Position numbers and translations under genes: made by a program. The notes below the pieces were generated by a model. It did no database searches, was not told the origin of the DNA, and saw only the letters and a program-made list of their open reading frames with translations. A DNA stretch of 64,000 bases from Pseudarthrobacter sp. NIBRBAC000502772 (GTDB lineage: Bacteria; Actinomycetota; Actinomycetes; Actinomycetales; Micrococcaceae), in contig NZ_CP041188.1 in NCBI RefSeq assembly GCF_006517235.1, forward strand, positions 2,170,001 to 2,234,000. The letters are read 5' to 3'. The number at the start of each line of letters is the position of its first letter. The stretch's first letter is position 1. Positions 8,543-17,670 of this stretch are shown here, one piece after another.

Positions 8543-9364
8543 TTAACGCTGGGTTCGGTTTCGCAGCCCGCTTCGGGTCGCCAGGAGGTTGACGAGGAGG
8601 GCGTCGAACAACGCAGCGGATGTCTTCGCGGATTCGCCGGGCCAGTGGTGCACCGGGTGGGCCGCGCCCTGGATCTGCTGCCAGTTCGCCTGTTCGGGGA
8701 TGCGTGGGCTCAGCAGCAGGTCACCGAACATCGATTCCATTTCCGCGAGCCGGTACGTGTGTTCGGAGGAACCGGTGCGAACGCGGTTGGCCACGATGCC
8801 TGCGGGGGATAGGTTCGGCGCGAATTCCTGCTTGAACAGCTGGATGGCGCGCATGGTCCGTTCCGTCCCAGCCACCGAGAAGAGTCCCGGCTCGGCCACG
8901 AGCGCCACTTTGTCACTTGCTGACCAGGCCATCCGGGTCAGCCCGTTCAGCGACGGCGGGCAGTCAATGAGGACCAGCTCGTAGCGGTCGGCGCCAGCCA
9001 GGACCGCGGAAAGCCTGCGAAGGTCCCTGCGGCCAAGGTCGGGGCGGTCGTAGATGCCGGTGTACGCCGAACCCACGGCGACGTCCAGGACGGCCGGTCC
9101 GGATCCGTTGGTATGCGCCCGTGCCGTCCAGGAGCTGCCCGCGACATTGTCCGCGAGCTTGGCCCGGCGGGGGCTCTTGAGCATCCTGCCGATGTCCAGC
9201 TGGTCGCCGGCCTGGACGCCCAGGGCAGTGGTCGCGTCCGCGTGGGGATCGAGGTCCACCACCAGTGTGGGGATGCCCGCGGCAAGCGCCGCAGACGCCA
9301 ATCCTGTGGTGACGGACGTCTTGCCGACTCCGCCCTTGAGGCTGCTGATGCTGACTACTTGCAC
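8543..9364 (-). CDS. ParA/MinD-family ATPase (orphan, no adjacent parB)
   Basis: 273 residues. Deviant Walker A KGGVGKTS near residue 10, DLDPHADAT (Walker A' region) and LIDCPPSLNG (Walker B) identify a ParA/Soj-type ATPase that would bind DNA or a surface as an ATP sandwich dimer. No ParB gene or obvious parS cluster adjoins, so chromosome partitioning by this copy is doubtful; orphan ParAs often position other cargo. GTG 9364 gives the family-like N-terminus QVVSISSLKGG; TTG 9376 is also in frame and neither has a good ribosome site. Convergent with the merR gene, divergent from pyc. Confidence 0.85.
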   Translation of the reverse strand: MQVVSISSLKGGVGKTSVTTGLASAALAAGIPTLVVDLDPHADATTALGVQAGDQLDIGRMLKSPRRAKLADNVAGSSWTARAHTNGSGPAVLDVAVGSAYTGIYDRPDLGRRDLRRLSAVLAGADRYELVLIDCPPSLNGLTRMAWSASDKVALVAEPGLFSVAGTERTMRAIQLFKQEFAPNLSPAGIVANRVRTGSSEHTYRLAEMESMFGDLLLSPRIPEQANWQQIQGAAHPVHHWPGESAKTSAALFDALLVNLLATRSGLRNRTQR

Positions 9365-9600
9365 TTGTGAGACCAAAACCTAACGCCGGCTGCCGTGTTG
9401 GGGGTAATGTTTGCTCCGGCACTGCCGAAGCAGGCGGCTCGAGCCGCCTTACTCATCATATGTGGCTGCGCCGGTGAATCCCGTCTTATGGGGACGCGGC
9501 ATGGCACGGCGATGGCATGGGTGCCGGTTCTGCCAGCCTCCGTCGATGCACGCGGGACATGACGGAAGTTTCTGTGACTGTGGCCACAATGATTTGTATT

Positions 9601-9619
9601 TCTAAGCGCGGGTCTTAGA
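9601..9619. repeat. Inverted repeat upstream of pyc
   Basis: TCTAAG, 7-base spacer, CTTAGA, 46 bases before the pyc start. The rest of the 300-base gap between the parA-like gene and pyc (9365-9664) holds no convincing gene. The repeat could be an operator of the pyc promoter; no regulator is implied by the sequence alone. Confidence 0.35.
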
Positions 9620-9664
9620 CACTGTGACCACTTACCGATACACCCGCAATGATGCAGGAGAATT

Positions 9665-12600
9665 ATGTTTTCCAAGATTCTGGTGGCCAACCGCGGCGAA
9701 ATCGCGATCAGGGCCTTCCGCGCCAGCTACGAGCTGGGCGCCAAGACCGTTGCTGTTTTCCCCAATGAGGACCGAAATTCGATCCACCGCCAGAAGGCCG
9801 ATGAGGCATATCTGATTGGCGAAGTGGGGCATCCCGTCCGGGCCTACCTGGATGTTGCCGAGGTGGTCCGTGTCGCCAAGGAATCCGGCGCCGACGCCAT
9901 CTACCCCGGCTACGGCTTTCTTTCGGAAAACCCCGATCTGGCCCGCGCCGCCCAGGAAGCGGGCATCACCTTCGTTGGCCCGCCGGCTGAGGTGCTTGAG
10001 CTGGCCGGCAACAAGGTGGCAGCACTGAAGGCTGCCCGTGAGGCAGGTGTTCCGGTCCTGAAATCGAGTGAACCCTCGAAGGACATGGATGAGCTGATCG
10101 CGGCAGCCGACGAGATCGGTTTCCCCATCTTCGCCAAGGCCGTCGCCGGCGGCGGCGGACGTGGCATGCGCCGCGTCGACACGAGGGAAGCCCTTCCCGA
10201 GGCCCTGCAGGCCGCCATGCGCGAAGCCGATGCGGCATTCGGTGACCCCACCATGTTCCTGGAGCAGGCAGTGCTCCGCCCGCGCCACATCGAGGTGCAG
10301 ATCCTGGCCGACGCCGAGGGCAACGTCATCCACCTCTTCGAACGTGACTGCTCCATCCAGCGCCGTCACCAGAAGGTCATCGAGATCGCCCCCGCGCCCA
10401 ACCTGGACGAAGGCATCCGCCAGGCCCTTTACCGTGACGCGGTGAAGTTCGCCAAGGCCCTGAACTACGTCAACGCCGGAACCGTTGAGTTCCTGGTGGA
10501 CACCGTCGGCGAACGCGCCGGACAGCACGTCTTCATCGAAATGAACCCCCGCATCCAGGTCGAACACACCGTCACTGAGGAAGTGACGGACGTTGACCTG
10601 GTGCAGGCACAGCTTCGGATCGCTTCCGGCGAGACCCTCGCGGACCTTGGCCTCTCCCAGGAGACGGTCCAGCTTAAGGGCGCAGCGCTGCAGTGCCGCA
10701 TCACCACCGAGGACCCGGCCAACGGGTTCCGGCCCGACGTCGGGAAGATCACCGGCTACCGCTCCGCCGGCGGCGCCGGTGTAAGGCTCGACGGCGGCAC
10801 CGTGTACTCGGGTGCCGAAATCAGTCCTCACTTCGACTCCATGCTCGTGAAGCTGAGCTGCCGCGGCCGCGACTACCCGGCCGCCGTGGCCCGGGCCCGC
10901 CGTGCCCTCGCGGAGTTCCGCATCCGTGGTGTGTCCACGAACATTTCCTTCCTCCAGGCCGTGCTCGACGACGCCGACTTCATTGCCGGCAACGTGGCCA
11001 CGAACTTCATCGACGAGCGGCCCCAGCTGCTGAAGGCCCGGGTCTCCGCCGACCGCGGCACCAAGCTCCTGACGTGGCTGGCCGAAGTCACCGTCAACAA
11101 GCCCAACGGCGAGCTGAAAGTGCACTCGGATCCGGCCGCCAAACTCCCCGCCGTAGGGGATCGTCAGGCCGCACCGGGATCGCGCCAGCGCCTCCTGGAG
11201 CTTGGCCCCGAAGGCTTCGCCAAGGCCCTGCGTGAGCAGACCGCCGTGGCCGTCACCGACACCACCTTCCGCGACGCCCACCAGTCCCTGCTGGCCACCC
11301 GCGTGCGTACCCGGGACCTCGTGGCCGCCGGCCCCGCGGTCACGGCCCTCCTGCCGGAGCTCCTGTCCGTAGAGGCCTGGGGCGGCGCAACCTACGACGT
11401 GGCACTGCGCTTCCTCGGCGAGGACCCCTGGGACCGCCTGGCGGCCCTGCGGAAGGCGCTGCCCAATGTCTGCCTGCAAATGCTGCTGCGCGGCCGGAAC
11501 ACGGTGGGCTACACGCCGTACCCGGAAGAGGTGACGGTTGCTTTCGTCAACGAGGCCGCCGCCACCGGCATCGACATCTTCCGCATCTTCGATGCCCTGA
11601 ACGACGTGAACCAGATGGCCCCCGCCATCCGCGCCGTCCGGGCCACCGGAACAGCCGTCGCCGAAGTAGCCCTGTGCTACACCGGCGACATGTTGAACCC
11701 GGACGAGAAGCTGTACACGCTGGACTACTACCTGGAACTGGCTCAGCGGATTGTGGACGCCGGCGCCCACATCCTGGCCATCAAGGACATGGCCGGGCTG
11801 CTGCGCCCGGCAGCGGCCGCCAAGCTGGTGGCCGCCCTGCGCGAACGCTTCGACCTCCCGGTCCACCTCCACACCCATGACACGGCAGGCGGCCAGCTGG
11901 CCACCCTGCTGGCGGCAGTTGACGCCGGTGTGGACGCTGTGGATGTTGCATCCGCCTCGCTGGCCGGGACCACCAGCCAGCCGTCCGCTTCCGCCCTTGT
12001 GGCGGCGCTGGCGCACACCCCGCGGGACACCGGCTTGAGCCTTGACGCAGTCAGTTCCCTTGAGCCGTACTGGGAAGCCGTGCGCCGCGTCTACGCGCCG
12101 TTCGAATCAGGCCTGCCAGGCCCCACCGGCCGCGTCTACCAGCACGAAATCCCGGGCGGCCAGCTGTCCAACCTGCGCCAGCAGGCCATGGCGCTGGGCC
12201 TGGGGGAGCGGTTCGAGGCGATCGAGGACATGTACACCGCCGCGGACCGGATCCTGGGCCGCCTGGTGAAGGTCACGCCGTCGTCCAAGGTGGTGGGCGA
12301 CCTCGCCCTGCACCTCGTAGGTCTCAACGCAGATCCTGCGGACTTCAACGAAAACCCGCAGAACTACGACATCCCCGACTCCGTCATCGGCTTCCTTTCC
12401 GGCGAACTCGGCGACCCGCCCGGAGGATGGCCGGAACCGTTCCGCACCAAGGCGCTCCAGGGCCGCAGCATCAAGGTCCGCGACGTTGACCTCAGCCCCG
12501 AGGACAGCGCCGCGCTCAAGGGTGATTCCAAGACCTGCCAGGGCACGCTGAACCGCCTGCTCTTCGAGGGTCCCACCAAGGACTACCTCAAGAGCGTGGA

Positions 12601-13060
12601 GACGTACGGCAACATTTCCGTCCTCGACACCCGCGACTACCTTTACGGCCTGCAGCGCGGCGCCGAGCACGAGATCCAGCTGGAGAAGGGTGTCCGGCTG
12701 ATCGCCTCGCTGGAAGCTGTTTCCGAGCCCGACGAAAAGGGCATGCGGACGGTCATGTGCACCCTGAACGGCCAGTCCCGCCCCGTTGTGGTCCGTGACC
12801 GCTCCGTGGTGAGCAACGTCAAGGCTGCCGAGAAGGCAGACCCGGCCCAGCCGGGCCACGTCGCCGCGCCGTTCGCCGGCGCCGTCACCGTGACCGTCAA
12901 GGCCGGCGACACGGTCAACGCCGGTGACACGGTGGCCACCATCGAAGCAATGAAGATGGAAGCCTCCATCACGACGCCGGCGGCAGGCAAAGTCTCGCGG
13001 CTCGCCATTTCAGCGGTGGAGCAGGTGCAGGGCGGGGACCTCCTCCTGGTCGTCGAGTAG
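9665..13060 (+). CDS. pyc: Pyruvate carboxylase
   Basis: 1131 residues, full length for the single-chain enzyme. Order: biotin carboxylase domain (FSKILVANRGEIA at the start, glycine-rich GGGGRGMR near residue 161, FIEMNPRIQVEHTVTEEV), carboxyltransferase domain from about 525 (DTTFRDAHQSLLATR; LHTHDT metal ligands), tetramerisation region, and a biotinyl domain with the acceptor Lys1097 in EAMKMEAS. It makes oxaloacetate from pyruvate and bicarbonate to refill the TCA cycle. A strong AGGAG site lies four bases before the ATG. Monocistronic, ending at a bidirectional terminator. Confidence 0.98.
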   Translation: MFSKILVANRGEIAIRAFRASYELGAKTVAVFPNEDRNSIHRQKADEAYLIGEVGHPVRAYLDVAEVVRVAKESGADAIYPGYGFLSENPDLARAAQEAGITFVGPPAEVLELAGNKVAALKAAREAGVPVLKSSEPSKDMDELIAAADEIGFPIFAKAVAGGGGRGMRRVDTREALPEALQAAMREADAAFGDPTMFLEQAVLRPRHIEVQILADAEGNVIHLFERDCSIQRRHQKVIEIAPAPNLDEGIRQALYRDAVKFAKALNYVNAGTVEFLVDTVGERAGQHVFIEMNPRIQVEHTVTEEVTDVDLVQAQLRIASGETLADLGLSQETVQLKGAALQCRITTEDPANGFRPDVGKITGYRSAGGAGVRLDGGTVYSGAEISPHFDSMLVKLSCRGRDYPAAVARARRALAEFRIRGVSTNISFLQAVLDDADFIAGNVATNFIDERPQLLKARVSADRGTKLLTWLAEVTVNKPNGELKVHSDPAAKLPAVGDRQAAPGSRQRLLELGPEGFAKALREQTAVAVTDTTFRDAHQSLLATRVRTRDLVAAGPAVTALLPELLSVEAWGGATYDVALRFLGEDPWDRLAALRKALPNVCLQMLLRGRNTVGYTPYPEEVTVAFVNEAAATGIDIFRIFDALNDVNQMAPAIRAVRATGTAVAEVALCYTGDMLNPDEKLYTLDYYLELAQRIVDAGAHILAIKDMAGLLRPAAAAKLVAALRERFDLPVHLHTHDTAGGQLATLLAAVDAGVDAVDVASASLAGTTSQPSASALVAALAHTPRDTGLSLDAVSSLEPYWEAVRRVYAPFESGLPGPTGRVYQHEIPGGQLSNLRQQAMALGLGERFEAIEDMYTAADRILGRLVKVTPSSKVVGDLALHLVGLNADPADFNENPQNYDIPDSVIGFLSGELGDPPGGWPEPFRTKALQGRSIKVRDVDLSPEDSAALKGDSKTCQGTLNRLLFEGPTKDYLKSVETYGNISVLDTRDYLYGLQRGAEHEIQLEKGVRLIASLEAVSEPDEKGMRTVMCTLNGQSRPVVVRDRSVVSNVKAAEKADPAQPGHVAAPFAGAVTVTVKAGDTVNAGDTVATIEAMKMEASITTPAAGKVSRLAISAVEQVQGGDLLLVVE

Positions 13061-13068
13061 GGCTAAGC

Positions 13069-13092
13069 AGTCCAGGCATAAGTCCAGGCATA
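13069..13092. repeat. Exact 12-bp tandem duplication after pyc
   Basis: The unit AGTCCAGGCATA occurs twice with no spacer, between the pyc stop and the terminator hairpin. It looks like a slippage or tandem-duplication scar. Confidence 0.8.
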
Positions 13093-13096
13093 AAAG

Positions 13097-13150
13097 GAAG
13101 GGCCCTCCCCGGCTTGGAAGTTTACTTCCGCCGGGAGGGCCCTTCGTTTT
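13097..13150. terminator. Bidirectional terminator between pyc and fadD
   Basis: Arms GAAGGGCCCTCCC (13097-13109) and GGGAGGGCCCTTC (13133-13145), 13 bp perfect, with an inner weaker stem (GGAAG/CTTCC). GTTTT follows on + and a T-rich stretch on -, fitting convergent pyc and acyl-CoA ligase genes. Confidence 0.9.
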
Positions 13151-13160
13151 GCGTTGCCGC

Positions 13161-14969
13161 TTAGCCGCGCGGCGCGCCGTACATTTCCTCGATGACTGTC
13201 TCGAAGTCCTTCATCACCTGGGCCCGCTTCACCTTCATGGACGGCGTCAGGTGGCCGGAGGCTTCCGTGAAGTCCGAAGCGACGATCCGGAATGACTTGA
13301 TGGCCTCCGCCTGCGACACCGAGGCGTTGGCCTGCGTGATGAGGTCCTGCACGGCGGCCTTGACCACCGGGTTCTCGACCGCTTCGTCGAGCGTAGTGGT
13401 GGCCGGCAGTCCGTGGCGCTGGAGCCAGCCCGGCAGAGCCTCCTGGTCCAGGGTCACCAGTGCGCCGATGAACGGCCGGTTGTCGCCCACCACCAGGACC
13501 TGGGAGACCAGCGCATCCGCCCGGATCTGGTCTTCCAGGAGGGCGGGGATCACGTTCTTGCCGCCGGCCGTGACAATGATTTCCTTCTTGCGGCCGGTGA
13601 TCCACAGGAAGCCGTCGTCATCGAGCCGTCCGATGTCGCCGGTGCGGAACCAGTCATCGGCAAACGTATCCGCCATCAGGTCATCGCGCTGGTAGTAGCC
13701 TCGCATGACGCAGACGCCCTTGGCCAGGATTTCGCCGTCGTCGGCAATCTTCACCGAATTGCCAGGCAGGGGCTTCCCCACGGAACCGATCTTGATCAGG
13801 GCCGGCGTGTTGACGGAGATTGGGGCGGTAGTCTCGGTCAGGCCGTAGCCCTCGAGCACTTGCAGGCCGATGCCCTGGAAGAAGTGGCCCAGTCGCTCTC
13901 CCAGTGGCCCGCCGCCGGACACGGCGTGGGCAACATGCCCGCCCATGGCGGCACGTAGCTTGCCATAGACCAGCTTGTCGAACAGTGCATGGCGGAGCTT
14001 CAGGCCGAGGCCAACGTGCCCTGCCTGCCTGGCCTTGGAGAAGGCGATAGCGGTATCCGCGGCCCGATGGAAGATGGGGCCCTTGCCGCCGTCCTCGGCC
14101 TTTGTCAGCGCCGAGTTGTAGACCTTCTCGAAGACCCGCGGAACAGCCAGGATAAACGTGGGCTCGTAGCTCTGCAGGTCGGCAAGCAGGTTCTTGATGT
14201 CTGGGGTATGCGCCACGGTGGTTCCGGCGGCCATGGCCAGGACGGAGATGAAGCGCGCGAACACATGCGCCAGCGGCAGGAACATGATGGTCTTGGCGTT
14301 CTCGTGCACGATCTCGCCGATGATGGCCAGGGCGTTGTCGGAGAGCTCAACGAAGTTCCCGTGGGTGAGTTCGCAGCCCTTCGGCCGGCCAGTGGTTCCT
14401 GACGTGTAGATGATGGTGGCGATGTCGTCCAGGTTGGCGGCACTGCGGCGGGCCTCAAGGTCGGCGTCGCTGACGTCCCGTCCGGCCTCACGGACGGCGT
14501 CCAGTCCGCCGCCTTCGAGCTGCCAGACGTTCTGGAGGGCGGTGAGGCCTTCCGAGGTGGCAGCCTGCCGGATGATGTCCTCGTGGTGGGCGGCCTCGCC
14601 GAAGGCGGCCACAGCCCCTGAATCGCCGAGGTTCCAGGCAACCTGCGACGGCGAGGAGGTCTCGTAGATGGGCACCGAGACGGCGCCGGCGAACCAGATG
14701 GCGAAGTCGATGAGGGCCCACTCGTAGCGTGTGCGGGACATGATGCCCACCCGGTCGCCGGCTCCCACGCCGCTGGCCATCAGGCCCTTCGCAAGGGCCT
14801 GGACGTCCGCCAGGAAGTCTGTGGCGGAGACGTCCCGCCAGGCGCCTGCGGAGTCCAGCCGCGAGAAGAGCGCAGGGTTGCTGGGCTTGGCTGCCTGCCG
14901 CAGCACAAGATCGGTGATGTTGGTTTCCGGTGGGACAACAACCAGGGGCGGAACACTGAATTCGCGCAC
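13161..14969 (-). CDS. fadD: Long-chain fatty acid-CoA ligase (AMP-forming)
   Basis: 602 residues of the ANL superfamily. AMP-binding signature IYTSGTTGRPKG, the GYGLTET motif, and a C-terminal hinge DWFRTGDIGRLDDDGFLWITGRKKEIIV are all present. The long-chain type (FadD15/FAA1-like) is suggested by the PLAHVFAR segment and the C-terminal QAEAIKSFRI. It activates fatty acids to acyl-CoA at the membrane face. Start GTG 14969 is supported by AAAGGAG five bases upstream; the frame is open further but lacks such a site. Divergent from the glucokinase gene and convergent with pyc. Confidence 0.93.
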   Translation of the reverse strand: MREFSVPPLVVVPPETNITDLVLRQAAKPSNPALFSRLDSAGAWRDVSATDFLADVQALAKGLMASGVGAGDRVGIMSRTRYEWALIDFAIWFAGAVSVPIYETSSPSQVAWNLGDSGAVAAFGEAAHHEDIIRQAATSEGLTALQNVWQLEGGGLDAVREAGRDVSDADLEARRSAANLDDIATIIYTSGTTGRPKGCELTHGNFVELSDNALAIIGEIVHENAKTIMFLPLAHVFARFISVLAMAAGTTVAHTPDIKNLLADLQSYEPTFILAVPRVFEKVYNSALTKAEDGGKGPIFHRAADTAIAFSKARQAGHVGLGLKLRHALFDKLVYGKLRAAMGGHVAHAVSGGGPLGERLGHFFQGIGLQVLEGYGLTETTAPISVNTPALIKIGSVGKPLPGNSVKIADDGEILAKGVCVMRGYYQRDDLMADTFADDWFRTGDIGRLDDDGFLWITGRKKEIIVTAGGKNVIPALLEDQIRADALVSQVLVVGDNRPFIGALVTLDQEALPGWLQRHGLPATTTLDEAVENPVVKAAVQDLITQANASVSQAEAIKSFRIVASDFTEASGHLTPSMKVKRAQVMKDFETVIEEMYGAPRG

Positions 14970-15134
14970 TATAGCTCCTTTGATATCCATAGACCCGCAC
15001 AGGGTATGCCTAAAGACTAATACGCCTGCAACTTGGCCGTGCAGAAACAAACCTACTGGCCAGTAACATATGAGTCAAAGAGGAGTGGGGGTGGCCATGG
15101 GCCCGGCCTCCGGCGTTGCCCGCCCGGCGCGCCC

Positions 15135-15140
15135 TAGAAT
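15135..15140 (+). promoter_or_regulatory. -10 element TAGAAT, probable leaderless glucokinase mRNA
   Basis: TAGAAT ends eight bases before the ATG at 15149, so transcription would begin at or next to the start codon. No Shine-Dalgarno sequence precedes this ATG. Confidence 0.5.
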
Positions 15141-15148
15141 GAAGCACT

Positions 15149-16237
15149 ATGTACGTAACGCCCCCTGGCGAGCCAGCCGCTCCGCTCCGACGTCCGGCCC
15201 CCTGGCGGCGGCGGCCGCTGGCCTCAAGGGCCCGGCCCAGACGAACGGAAACGTTCCGCGAGCACCTGCGGCTCGGGCGCAAGGGGCTGGCAATCGGCAT
15301 TGATATCGGCGGCACCAAGGTCGCCGCCGGCGTGGTGGACGCCGACGGAAGGATCCTGAGCGAGGCCCGGCGGTCCACCCCCGGCAGCGACCCGCGCGCG
15401 GTGGAGCAGGTCATCGTGGAGCTCGTGGACGAACTCGGGGCCGGCCATAGGGTGTGGTCAGTAGGCATCGGTGCGGCCGGTTGGATGGACCTGGACGGCG
15501 GAACCGTGCTTTTCAGTCCGCACCTCGCCTGGCGAAACGAGCCGTTGCGGGCAAACCTGCAGCGCCTGCTGCGCCGGCCTGTGCTGCTGACGAACGACGC
15601 CGACGCCGCGGCCTGGGCGGAATGGCGCTTTGGTGCGGGGCAGGGCGAGGACCGGCTGGTGTGCATCACCCTCGGTACCGGCATCGGCGGTGCCATGGTG
15701 ATGGACGGGCGGGTGGAGCGCGGCCGGTTTGGTGTAGCCGGCGAATTCGGCCACCAGATCATCATGCCCGGCGGGCAGCGTTGCGAGTGCGGCAACCGGG
15801 GCTGCTGGGAGCAGTACGCCTCTGGCAACGCCCTGGGCCGGGAAGCGAGGATTCTGGCGCGCGCCAATTCGCCGGTTGCCCAGGAACTGCTGGCCTCCGT
15901 CGGCGGCGACGCCGAGCAGATCACCGGGGCCATTGTCACTGATCTGGCACTCGCCGGTGACGCGGCCTGCCGCGAACTCCTGGATGAAGTGGGCGAGTGG
16001 CTGGGCCTGGGATTGGCGAACCTGGCGGCAGCATTGGATCCGGGGCTGTTTGTGATCGGCGGGGGACTCTGCTCGGCAGGGGACCTGCTGGTGGAGCCCG
16101 CGCGCAAGGCGTTCGCCCGGAACCTAACGGGCCGTGGCTTCCGTCCGGCGGCCGGCATTGAACTGGCAGCGCTCGGACCAAACGCGGGGCTCATCGGGGC
16201 GGCCGATCTGTCCCGCGTCAGCAGCCGCATGCGGTGA
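15149..16237 (+). CDS. glk: ROK family glucokinase
   Basis: 362 residues. The ROK core starts near residue 48 with [13 protein letters not shown] (phosphate-binding), then LTNDADAAAWAEW with the catalytic Asp, [16 protein letters not shown], and the zinc signature CECGNRGCWE. ROK enzymes of this arrangement are ATP-glucokinases. An Arg/Pro-rich N-terminal extension of about 45 residues precedes the core; a start inside it would be possible, but the -10 hexamer next to 15149 supports this ATG. A second ROK enzyme, polyphosphate-type, is encoded at 57293-58096. Ends ten bases before the convergent membrane-protein gene. Confidence 0.9.
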   Translation: MYVTPPGEPAAPLRRPAPWRRRPLASRARPRRTETFREHLRLGRKGLAIGIDIGGTKVAAGVVDADGRILSEARRSTPGSDPRAVEQVIVELVDELGAGHRVWSVGIGAAGWMDLDGGTVLFSPHLAWRNEPLRANLQRLLRRPVLLTNDADAAAWAEWRFGAGQGEDRLVCITLGTGIGGAMVMDGRVERGRFGVAGEFGHQIIMPGGQRCECGNRGCWEQYASGNALGREARILARANSPVAQELLASVGGDAEQITGAIVTDLALAGDAACRELLDEVGEWLGLGLANLAAALDPGLFVIGGGLCSAGDLLVEPARKAFARNLTGRGFRPAAGIELAALGPNAGLIGAADLSRVSSRMR

Positions 16238-16247
16238 GGGACGGACC

Positions 16248-16883
16248 TTAGACGCGGGCGCCGTCGTCGTTCTCGTCTTTTTCCTGGGGCAGCTTCATGA
16301 TGAGGTAAACCACGGCAAGGATGAACACCGCCACCATGCCCACAATCGCCAGCAGCGGCGCGGACCGCCAGAACATCACGGCCAGGAGCAAGGCAATGGG
16401 TGCACCAATTGCCCCGAGCCAGGCAAGCATGGTCAGGGGATCCGTCCCGGCAAGGCTTGGCGGTTCCTCGGGAACGAAGTCCCCGGCGTCGTCCTCCGCA
16501 GCGTAGTCACGCGGGCCGAAGGCGGCAGGGCCGCCCTGGCTGTCAGCGCCGGTCCGCTCGCCGGCGTCGGCCTGCCTGCCGTCACCGGCGCCCGGCGTCG
16601 CCGCCTGCCGTTCGGCTGCGGACAGTTCGGTGGGGGCTGTTCCCGCCAGACCCAGCGGATCAAAGTCGCGGAACGTCGCGGACCTGCCGGACCCGGCCAC
16701 GGCCTCCGGGCCGGCCGGACCAGGAGTTTCAGGGTCATTGCCCATGGCGTCAGGGCCCGGGGAGGCGTCCGCTGCGCCGGTAGGGGTGGCAGGTTTCTCT
16801 TCGAGCCGGGCCACCAGGTCCAGCCACACAGCATCGTCCTGGTTTGCGCCCTGGTCCGGCGAGCCGGAGTCGGGCCTATTCAT
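16248..16883 (-). CDS. Small membrane protein with long acidic/Pro-rich N-terminus, unknown function
   Basis: 211 residues: a hydrophilic, Gly/Ala/Pro/Asp-rich N-terminal region of about 140 residues, two hydrophobic helices close together (roughly residues 147-195), and a charged tail KLPQEKDEND. No enzyme motif seen. ATG 16883 overlaps the stop of the upstream hydrolase gene by eight bases, so it is probably translated together with the two hydrolases. A role in holding or regulating those hydrolases at the membrane is only a guess from linkage. Confidence 0.72.
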   Translation of the reverse strand: MNRPDSGSPDQGANQDDAVWLDLVARLEEKPATPTGAADASPGPDAMGNDPETPGPAGPEAVAGSGRSATFRDFDPLGLAGTAPTELSAAERQAATPGAGDGRQADAGERTGADSQGGPAAFGPRDYAAEDDAGDFVPEEPPSLAGTDPLTMLAWLGAIGAPIALLLAVMFWRSAPLLAIVGMVAVFILAVVYLIMKLPQEKDENDDGARV

Positions 16884-17670
16884 GGGCGGTGCCCTCTTGG
16901 ACCTGGGCTGCTGCCGTGCCGGCAATCACCGCGCGGATGAAGTCGGCGGAGCCCTGGAAGATCTCCTCGGCGTCGTTATCCAGTGTTGCCACGTGGTAGC
17001 TGTTCTCCAGGGTGGTCAGTGTCAGCGGAGCGTTGGTCAGGCCACGGCGCAGGGCTGCCACACTCGTGTCAGAGACCACGTGGTCCACGGTGGACCGGAA
17101 GACCCGTACGGGTGCGGTGATGCGGGGGAGCAGCCGGATGGTGTCCTTGAACATCTTGTTCAGCTCGTGGGCCGCGGCTACGGGGGTCCGCGGGTAGGCG
17201 CCCTCGTCCATCCCGGGCTTGAGGATGTCGTTGGCAATGGCCGGGGTGCTCTTCATGACCAGTTTCAGGATGCCGGCCAGTGGAGCGCGGGGATCATCAA
17301 TCACCAGTCCGGGGTTCACCACGATCACCCCGGCGACGGGCCGGGTGGCGGCAATTCTCAGGGCCAGGGCACCGCCCATGCTCAGCCCGGCGACGAAGAC
17401 GTGGTCGCAGTGGGAGTCCAGTTCCAGGTAGGCGTCGTCCAGGGCGCCGTGCCACTGCGGCCAGCGCGTGCGCGCAAGGTCCTGCCAACGGGTGCCGTGC
17501 CCCGGCAGCAGCGGCATGCGTACCGCGAAGCCGGCGTCGGCGAGCGACTGGGCCCACGCGCGCAGCCCGTGCGGACTGCCCGTGAATCCGTGCGAGAGGA
17601 CCACCCCGATCCGGGCTCCGCCGCCGTTGACTGTGCTGTTGAAAGGGCTGTGGTCCGGTACGCCGGTCAT
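16876..17670 (-). CDS. Alpha/beta hydrolase (carboxylesterase/monoacylglycerol-lipase type), copy 2
   Basis: 264 residues. Oxyanion region LSHGFTGSPHGLR, nucleophile elbow GLSMGG with Ser98, catalytic Asp196 in STVDHVV and His226 in YHVATLD make a complete triad. Architecture resembles Est30/YvaK-type carboxylesterases and monoglyceride lipases. Its ATG shares ATGA with the stop of the paralogous gene just upstream, so the pair is translationally coupled. The two proteins share the HGFTGSP, LLPGHGT, GLSMGG and HVATLD blocks, so this is a tandem duplication with divergence. Confidence 0.88.
   Translation of the reverse strand: MTGVPDHSPFNSTVNGGGARIGVVLSHGFTGSPHGLRAWAQSLADAGFAVRMPLLPGHGTRWQDLARTRWPQWHGALDDAYLELDSHCDHVFVAGLSMGGALALRIAATRPVAGVIVVNPGLVIDDPRAPLAGILKLVMKSTPAIANDILKPGMDEGAYPRTPVAAAHELNKMFKDTIRLLPRITAPVRVFRSTVDHVVSDTSVAALRRGLTNAPLTLTTLENSYHVATLDNDAEEIFQGSADFIRAVIAGTAAAQVQEGTAHE

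Noticed and set aside
8543..9364. ParA as part of a plasmid-type partition cassette
   Set aside because: No parB, parS cluster or replication gene nearby; surroundings are core chromosome.
9632..12016. 794-codon open frame antisense to pyc
   Set aside because: Long antisense frames are expected in GC-rich coding DNA with biased third positions. It has no ribosome site or recognisable domain, and pyc on the other strand is a full enzyme.
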